Shown here in pieces: positions 57,611-64,000 of a DNA stretch of 64,000 nucleotides. The translations under genes were made by a program, and so were the position numbers. The notes under the pieces were generated by a model that was given only the letters and a program-made list of their open reading frames with translations, did no database searches and had not been told where the DNA came from. The stretch covers positions 1 through 64,000 of the forward strand of contig NW_026942464.1 in assembly GCF_024139115.2 (NCBI RefSeq), in the 5' to 3' direction. This DNA is from Armigeres subalbatus. Taxonomy: Eukaryota; Arthropoda; Insecta; Diptera; Culicidae. Each line of letters begins with the position of its first letter. Within the stretch, counting starts at the first letter, position 1.

Positions 57611-59389
57611 AACAAAAAGTTGTCGAATTCCACGCCTCCCCCCCTCTTGGATTGTGTCTTATGGTGAGAATATCAATCCCTCAAAATTTCAGCTCAATCG
57701 TTTGAAGCATAAGCTGCGCATTTGATTAGATGTTTTTATGGGGCTTTGAGTCAAAATTTATAGGAAAATACACCTCCGACATTCGACATTCGATTTGGAA
57801 ATTGGTTCTGATCGCTCGATTGTTGGTTTGTTACAGAACAATTTCACAGAACATTGTACGATGATTAAATGAACTTTGCTATTTTTGAATATTTAATATA
57901 AAATGTTGGGTACTTAATCTGCCCATGATTTTATAGTTGATATTTGGAATTACTTGAAGACAAATATCGCAAATCTTAAACAATTTACCCGTAAAAACTT
58001 AAATGAGGTTTGAGACATGCAACTTATCGATGTTACAACGATTGAATTACCGTAGTAAATGCGAAAGTAAGTTAAATTAGCTGAAATTTTGAAAGGTTAT
58101 TACGTCAATCATGATATCATGGGCAGTACTGTTCACATTTTACATGTAATTGAATTTAAGAAAGATTTATTGAGTCGAGCCAGCCTAGGGCTGAAAATCT
58201 TCTTAATAAAGATACAAAAATAAAGAAGAAAAAAGGTTTTGTTTTCTTGTTAATAGATTTGTTCATTTTAAATTAACATTTCCAAAAGCAATATGATGAA
58301 ATATGGTTATTATACACGGATCGATCAAACAACCTAAATTTTGAGTTGTTTTAGTTGTCTCATTCCACCCGATGATATCAGAAACAGAAAAAGTAAACAA
58401 CCTAACGATAGCAGTTCGATGGGGAATTAAAAATTGGGTTGAAGGGTTTATCTCAAACTTAGGTTTTTTGAACCTATTCAAACCTTTCGTTAGGTGGAAA
58501 CAACTTAGAATTCAGATACTTTTCTACACATGATCAAACGCAAACTCAAATCAAATACTAAAATCAAATACTAAAGCTCAGGCTGGCCCATTCGACTAAA
58601 ATTTGGCTTCCCCCAGCAACGATCTAGAATTAAGGGAATTGAACTTAATTTTGACTTGTTTGAACTTCATTTTGGGTAGATGAATTTAACCATGTGGCAA
58701 TGAGAATTATCTATGGGGGGTTTGGCCATGTATACCATTATGGAAATTGTGCCTTTTTTCGGAAGAAATGTAGAAAATATATACATGCTTGCTTGTACTG
58801 AATGTATCCGCATAACAATTTCATTGAAAATTTTCATAACTTCTTTAATCAAAAATAAATTATTTTTATGAAGGAATTAGTTGAATGGCTTATGTCTCTA
58901 CTAATTACTAGGGCAATCCACTTTTTTGTAGGTTTTGACCCCTTCTCCTATGTCCCCAACGTGTTTTTTAAACAAAAAACCGTACTATCACACTTCACAT
59001 ATTTTTGGTAGTTTTCAACCAAGTGAAAATGTTTTGATGCCAATTCAGGATTATGTTAGCATTGGTTCCACGATGTATGATTAAACTTTCAACTTTTGTA
59101 TCTTCAAGTCCAGAAAACCTTTTAATATTTAATTAGAGGTAAAAATTCTTTTCAAATATGATTTTCCCAACTATAAGAAGTTTCTACGAAATCGCAAAGT
59201 CCTGCTGCTAATAGCTGAGGTCTTTTTACAATATCACTTTTTCTAAAATTTATCTGGGTTTCTAACAATCTACTTCTATTTATTGTGGATTAAAATTATG
59301 AGACGGTTAGTAAATGTTATTAAAAAGTAGTGTACGATTGCTGAAATAAGAAATACATTTTAGCTTTATTAAAATAATTGAATTGATCT
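57611..59389. other. Spacer of arm 2, no gene seen
   Basis: Counterpart of 25561-27160. Open frames such as 58263-58481 (minus, 72 codons) are not maintained in the other arm. Confidence 0.65.
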
Positions 59390-61357
59390 CACATCGGCAC
59401 TGTGACCACCCTGAGGATTCAAACGAGCGCTCATTCTACTATCGCCTTAGAGAAACTTAATTGAACTCAAAATGCTACTGTGCCCGCCCTCATGGCCTCA
59501 GACGAGCGCTCAATCCACTATCATCACATAAGTGCAACCAAATTTAAGTCATATCGACACTGTGCCCGCCCTCATTGACTCAGACGAGCGCTCAATCTAC
59601 TATCAACACATACGTGCAACCAAATTGAACTCATATCGACACTGCGCCCACCCTCTTTGACTCAGACGAGCGCTCAACCACTATTATCACATAAGTGTAA
59701 ACAAATTGATCGCATATCGACACTGTGACCGCCCCAATGATTCAAACGAGCACTCATTCTACTTTCTACATTCTACTATCTCCTTAGAGAAACCTAAATG
59801 AACACAAATTGCTACTGTGCCCGCCCTCATGGACTTAGACGAGCGCTCAATCCTCTATCACCACATAAATAGAACCAAATTGATCTCATATCGACACTGC
59901 GACCGCCCCAAGGATTCAAACGAGCGCTCATTCTACTATCTCCTTGGAGATACCTCATTGAACTTAAAATGCTACTGTGCCCGCCCTCATGGACTCAGAT
60001 TTGCGCACAATCCACTATCATCACAGAAGTACAACCAAATTGATCGCATATCGACACTGTGACCGCCCCCAAGGATTCAAACGAGCACTCATTCTACTAT
60101 CTTCTTAGAGAAACCATATTGAACTAAAAATGCTACTGTGCCTGCCCTTATGCACTCAGACGAGCGCTCAATCCACTATCATCAAATTGATCGCATATCG
60201 ACACTGTGACCGCCCCAATGATTCAAACGAGCACTCATTCTACTATCTCCTTAGAGAAACCTAAATGGACTCAAAATGCTACTCTGCCCGCCCTCATGGA
60301 CTCAGACGAGCATTACAACCAAATTGATCTCATATCGACACTGCGACCGCCCCAAGGATTCAAACGAGCGCTCAATCTGCTTTCTTCTTAGAGAAACCTA
60401 ATTGAACTCAAAATGCTACTGTGCCCGCCCTCATTGACTCAGACGTGCGCTCAATCCACTATCATCACATAAGTACAACCGAATTGATCGCATAACGACA
60501 CTGTGACCGCCCCAAGGATTCAAACGAGCGCTCATTCTACTATCTCCTAGGAGAAACCTAAATGGACTCAATGCTACTCTGCCCGCCCTCATTGACTCAG
60601 ACGAGCAGTACAACCAAATTGATCTTATACCGACACTGCGACCGCCCCAAGGATTCAAACGAGCGCTCAATCTGCTATCTCCTTAGAGAAACCAAATTGA
60701 ACTCCAAATACTACTGTGCCCGCTTTCATGGACTCATACGAGCGCTCAATCCACTATCACCACATAAGTACAACCAAATTGAACTCATATCGACACTGCG
60801 ACCGCCCCAAGGATTCAAACGAGCGCTCAATCTGCTATCTCCTTAGACGTTCATTCTACTATCGCCTTAGAGAAACCTAATTGAACTCAAAATGCTACTG
60901 TGCCCGCCCTCATGGACTCAGACGAGCAGTACAACAAAATTGATCTTATATCGACACTGCGACCGCCAAAAGGATTCAAACGAGCGCTCATTCTACTATC
61001 TCCTTGGAGAAACCTAATTGAACTCAAAATGCTACTGTGCCCGCCCTCATGAAATCAGACGAGCGCTCAATCCACTACCATCACATAAGTGCAACCAAAT
61101 TGAACTCATATCGATACTGCGCCCGCCCTCATTGACTCAGACGAGCGCTCAATCCACTATCATCACATAAGTGCAACCAAATTGAACTCATATCGATACT
61201 GCGCCCACCCTCATTGATTCAGACGAGCGCTCAATTCACTATCATCACATAAGTGCATCAAAATTGAAGTCATATCGACACATCGCCCACCCTCATGGAC
61301 TCAGACGAGCGCTCAATCCACTATCATCACATAAGTGCAACCAAATTGAACTCATAT
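59390..61357. repeat. 82 bp satellite, GTTTCTCTAAGGAG subfamily (arm 2, inverted)
   Basis: Units appear in reverse complement (GACTCAGACGAGCGCTCAAT, CCACTATCATCACATAAGTG, TGTGCCCGCCCTCATGG, ACTATCTCCTTAGAGAAACC). The block is cleaner than its partner at 23951-25560. Its last 13 bases, ATTGAACTCATAT (61345-61357), are the target duplication of the adjoining retrotransposon. Confidence 0.93.
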
Positions 61358-61673
61358 TTTTTTTTTTTTTCTTCCTAAACAATGGAGGGGGAATCTGCTC
61401 AACAGACATCCTGGGTTGACCAGGAAGTGCTGGGTTAGGGGCCACCTCCAATGAGGGAGGCAGGGCTGCATCCCCGACCAGCTAAACCGTTTCCATTGCC
61501 GCCAAGCCCATCGTCCCTTCGGTACAACCAGAAAGTAATGCTTCAAAGGGGGGCCAGTGCATGACGCACCCTCGAGGTTAGCTGCGTGTCCTTGCAGCAT
61601 CGAACATCGTGACTCACTTTTTAGAAGAACACCATGGTATCGTGCCAGCGCCTCGCCGGCTTTCCCGGTGGCC

Positions 61674-62300
61674 TCACCACGCCCTATGCCCTCGGCAGGC
61701 GGGCAGGGTCGCCTTCACGCCTGCTTCCCTCTGCACGACTGGTATCAAGAATGATGATGCCGCGTGCACCCCAAATTGACCTTTTCTGCGATAGGGCCTA
61801 TTCGCCAGCACACAGAGGGACTTGCCGACGCGAGGCCTACGCCTGCCCGGCCTTGACGAGGACCCTTTCCGTCCTCGGGCTCGGAACCCGCCTGGTTGAC
61901 GGACGCCGCGAAAGCGACTATACCATGTTGTTCTTCGCGCGGCCGCTTGTTCGATAAAAGGATCGAGTTCGACCACAGAGCATGACCACCGGTATGACCC
62001 ATGAAGCCGACTCCGATCCCTTGGACCACCTCTTATTTGCGCCTGAACTAGCCATCCTTGAGTCCACGCGTCACCTTCTGTGTAGCTCCGAGACGATTTG
62101 GGCGATAGCCGATAAAACGGCGTTCCAGCCAACTTCATCTTTACACATCCTCCGAACTAGGTTGTCCGGGGTAGTGTCCAGACCACATGTGGTTACGCAT
62201 TGCGCGAAAACGTGGGCACACGAACAACACGTGTTCCACCGTTTCCTCTAAACCTGCGCACGCCGGACACTCGGGCGAAGCCGAGCAAGCCAGCTGCTTT
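61674..62300 (-). pseudogene. Retrotransposon ORF2, C-terminal remnant, copy 2
   Basis: Counterpart of 22996-23622. The GGAAACGGTGGAACACGTG stretch encoding the finger (ETVEHVLFV) lies at about 62225-62250 on the minus strand, and the following basic region is open in two frames. Endonuclease and polymerase are absent, as in copy 1. Confidence 0.72.
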
Positions 62301-63170
62301 ACCTGCACTTTGATTTTGCAGCACGCTTAAACGCCGGGCACATCGAACCCCCATGGGGTGCTTGCTGTTCACAGCTTTGCTGGAACAAATCAAACAATTG
62401 GGAGGGTTCGTGCAGCATTGTGCCTTATGTCCCTCCAATCCGCAGCATCGGCAGAGATTGCTTCTGTCAGGGCCTTTGCAGTCCCATTGCTTGTGCCCCG
62501 GTTCCAGGCACTTGAAGCAAACTTCGGGTTGCTCGTATATGCGCACAGGGCATACCGACCATCCCACTCTGACGCTCCCTAACTTGACTACCTTGGAGGC
62601 GTCCGCTGCAGATAGCCGAACCAATGCTACCTGCGTCCCTGCCGGACCTTTCCGTAGCCGAACGGCTGCGGTGGGCGTCTCCACTTCACACTGTCGCCGC
62701 AGTGCCGTGACGAGCTCTTCGACTTCAGTGATCTCGTCCAGGTCTTTAACCCTTAGATTCACCTCCGTCGTGAGTGCCCTCACCTTGACCGTCTCGCATA
62801 GGACCTCCTCCGCCAACTTCTTGTAGGCGGCGCCCTTTGCGAGACGCCCCTGCTTCAGCTCGAGTATCATCTCGCCCATCCGGCTACGTCTTATTCGACG
62901 TACGTCGGCGCCGAGTTCACCGAGCTTGACGTCACTCCTCATCGCCTTCAAAACATCCGAGTACTTAGCCTCGTCCGCCGTGATGACTAGGGCATCGCCC
63001 CTGGAGCGATTGGCGCCTACCCTAGACTTCTTGCTACCCTCATTAGCCTGGGCCTTCTTTTCGGCCCTTGACGTCTTCGGTTTCCTCTTGTTCTTGACCA
63101 GGGTCCAGGAGGCGTCACCCCCCCTCTATTTCCCTGGTCTGGTGCGGCTGAGAACTTTCAGCCTGCCGTA
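62130..63170 (-). pseudogene. Retrotransposon ORF1 (gag), C-terminal part with zinc knuckles, copy 2
   Basis: The continuous frame 62193-62951 shows CFKCLEPGHKQWDC, CRCCGLEGHKAQC and then NCLIC in one frame. Copy 1 lost a base between the first and second knuckles. After the third cluster the frame passes into the ORF2 remnant without the native ORF1 stop (RCARRLSVLQNQSAGK), so a further small frame change exists. The upstream part, to about 63130, is also open but has no good start. Confidence 0.8.
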
Positions 63171-63251
63171 ACCCCTTACCACCGTCTTTCCTGAGTGGAC
63201 GGACCTTTCCAGGTCCTTCCTCCCCCGGTTTTGGAGGTACCTGACCGAGGT

Positions 63252-63962
63252 TCAGCTTCCCAGCCCCACTACCCTTGTTCGGGGTAGTAACCCTCCGCGT
63301 TTTTTTCCGTCATCCCCTGGAGACTGTCTCCTCCGTTTTTGTGTCTGCTCCGTTGGAGTAGTCACCCCCGACGTACCCGCAAATACTTGAGCCTCAGTCT
63401 GGGTAGGCTTTGGCACCACCGTCTTAGCTGGCACGCCTTCGGTCGACTCGACCTTGCCCGAGTCCGCGAATCCTTGGGCCTCAGTCTGGGTAGACCTCGA
63501 CTCCACCGATTTCACGGGTTTACACTTGACCGTACCGACCGCCCTCTCCAGCTTGGCGTCCAGCATCGACTTTCGAAGTTTCTGCAAGCTCCTCTTGAGG
63601 TCCTTGCTGATATTATGCTTCGATGACGCAAAGTCGATGATGGCGTCCAGCTGTTCCGTCGCCACCTCGAAGGCCGAAAGCCCATCGCGTTTGCGGTTCA
63701 TCGCCTTCACAAGCCATGGGCCGTCAATAACCCCTTCCGGCGTTTTTATAGCCGAGAGGAAGGCTGAGTGACCCACGCTGGCGCTGCGCACTGAGCTGCC
63801 GACTATTGCCTCTGGCCTCCTAGGCGGAGACCTGAACAACCCACCTCTTGCGAAGGGGTTGTCGCCTACACTACTACCACTAATTGAAGAATTGACTTGG
63901 TTTTCCATTTTGGTCCCACGAGTTGCTCGGGAAAAGAGGTCCACCACGCCAGAGCCCAGCAT
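63252..63962 (-). pseudogene. Retrotransposon ORF1 (gag), N-terminal part, copy 2
   Basis: The frame is 236 codons, the same length as the frame at 21338-22048, with the same ATG and stop and only a few residue changes (for example KLRKSML for KLRKLML). The identical premature end supports a shared defect that predates duplication. Confidence 0.8.
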
Positions 63963-64000
63963 AACGCGGTAAGGGACAATTACTGTGGAGGGTGCCCAGG

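Larger units (their letters stand above)
54458..64000 (-). repeat. Large inverted duplication, arm 2
   Basis: Reverse complement of 21300-30069, truncated at the right by the window edge. Matching landmarks include TTTGATTTGAAAATTGCGCCC near 54538 (inverse near 29970), the MITE at 55813-56021, the old satellite, and the retrotransposon frames. By eye similarity is very high in the retrotransposon and in the low-to-mid nineties in the spacers. Length differences come from indels and from the MITE at 55258-55462 that only this arm carries. Confidence 0.9.
61358..64000 (-). mobile_element. R1-like non-LTR retrotransposon, internally deleted (copy 2)
   Basis: This is the minus-strand counterpart of 21116-23950, with its poly(A) tail as the T-run at about 61358-61370. 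The 5' end (about 184 bp) lies beyond the window. It has the same ORF1-to-ORF2 deletion joint as copy 1, so the two are duplicates rather than independent insertions. Confidence 0.9.

Overview
The window reads as repeat-rich, gene-poor DNA from an Aedes-type mosquito. The organism call rests on the repeats: a tRNA-derived SINE resembling the Feilai family (two copies), a Tc1/mariner relic with D37E spacing of the mosquito type, BEL/Pao and R1-like retrotransposon relics, and many MITEs. I see no intact host protein gene, no rRNA or tRNA gene and no CRISPR. The long open frames are mostly read-through of satellite units or decayed transposon genes.

Layout. 1-2305: a degenerate minisatellite of about 70-75 bp, interrupted at 529-1094. 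2306-8422: a satellite with a 181-182 bp unit, about 28 copies, split by a 1,018 bp terminal-inverted-repeat element. 8424-21115: a long satellite of about 82 bp units with higher-order structure, carrying a small 8-bp-TSD MITE, a SINE and a hAT-like MITE. 21116-23950: an R1-like non-LTR retrotransposon inserted in the satellite, keeping ORF1 and the ORF2 C-terminus but lacking the endonuclease and reverse transcriptase. 23951-25560: more satellite, degraded by small deletions. 25560-30069: flanking sequence with an older, diverged stratum of the same satellite.

The main large-scale structure is an inverted duplication. 21300-30069 reappears in reverse complement at 54458-64000 (21300 pairs with 64000). 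The shared order is retrotransposon, satellite, spacer, old satellite, spacer. The arms are about 9 kb with a loop of about 24 kb. At least one MITE occupies one arm and not the other, so the duplication is not a trivial assembly copy of a single locus, although a mis-joined allele is not excluded.

The loop (30070-54457) holds dispersed tandem repeats, foldback elements, a third degraded and longer copy of the same R1-like element (37658-43765) with endonuclease and RT remnants and nested SINE, MITE and LINE-end insertions, a 25-N assembly gap (43903-43927), an RT fragment, a D37E transposase relic, a second R1-like RT fragment, two oppositely oriented Harbinger-like MITEs and a BEL/Pao gag-pol relic.

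The genes do not work together as a host pathway. The only functional idea the sequence invites is RNA-level: satellite arrays and a very long inverted repeat are plausible sources of piRNA or hairpin-derived siRNA. That is inference and needs small-RNA data.
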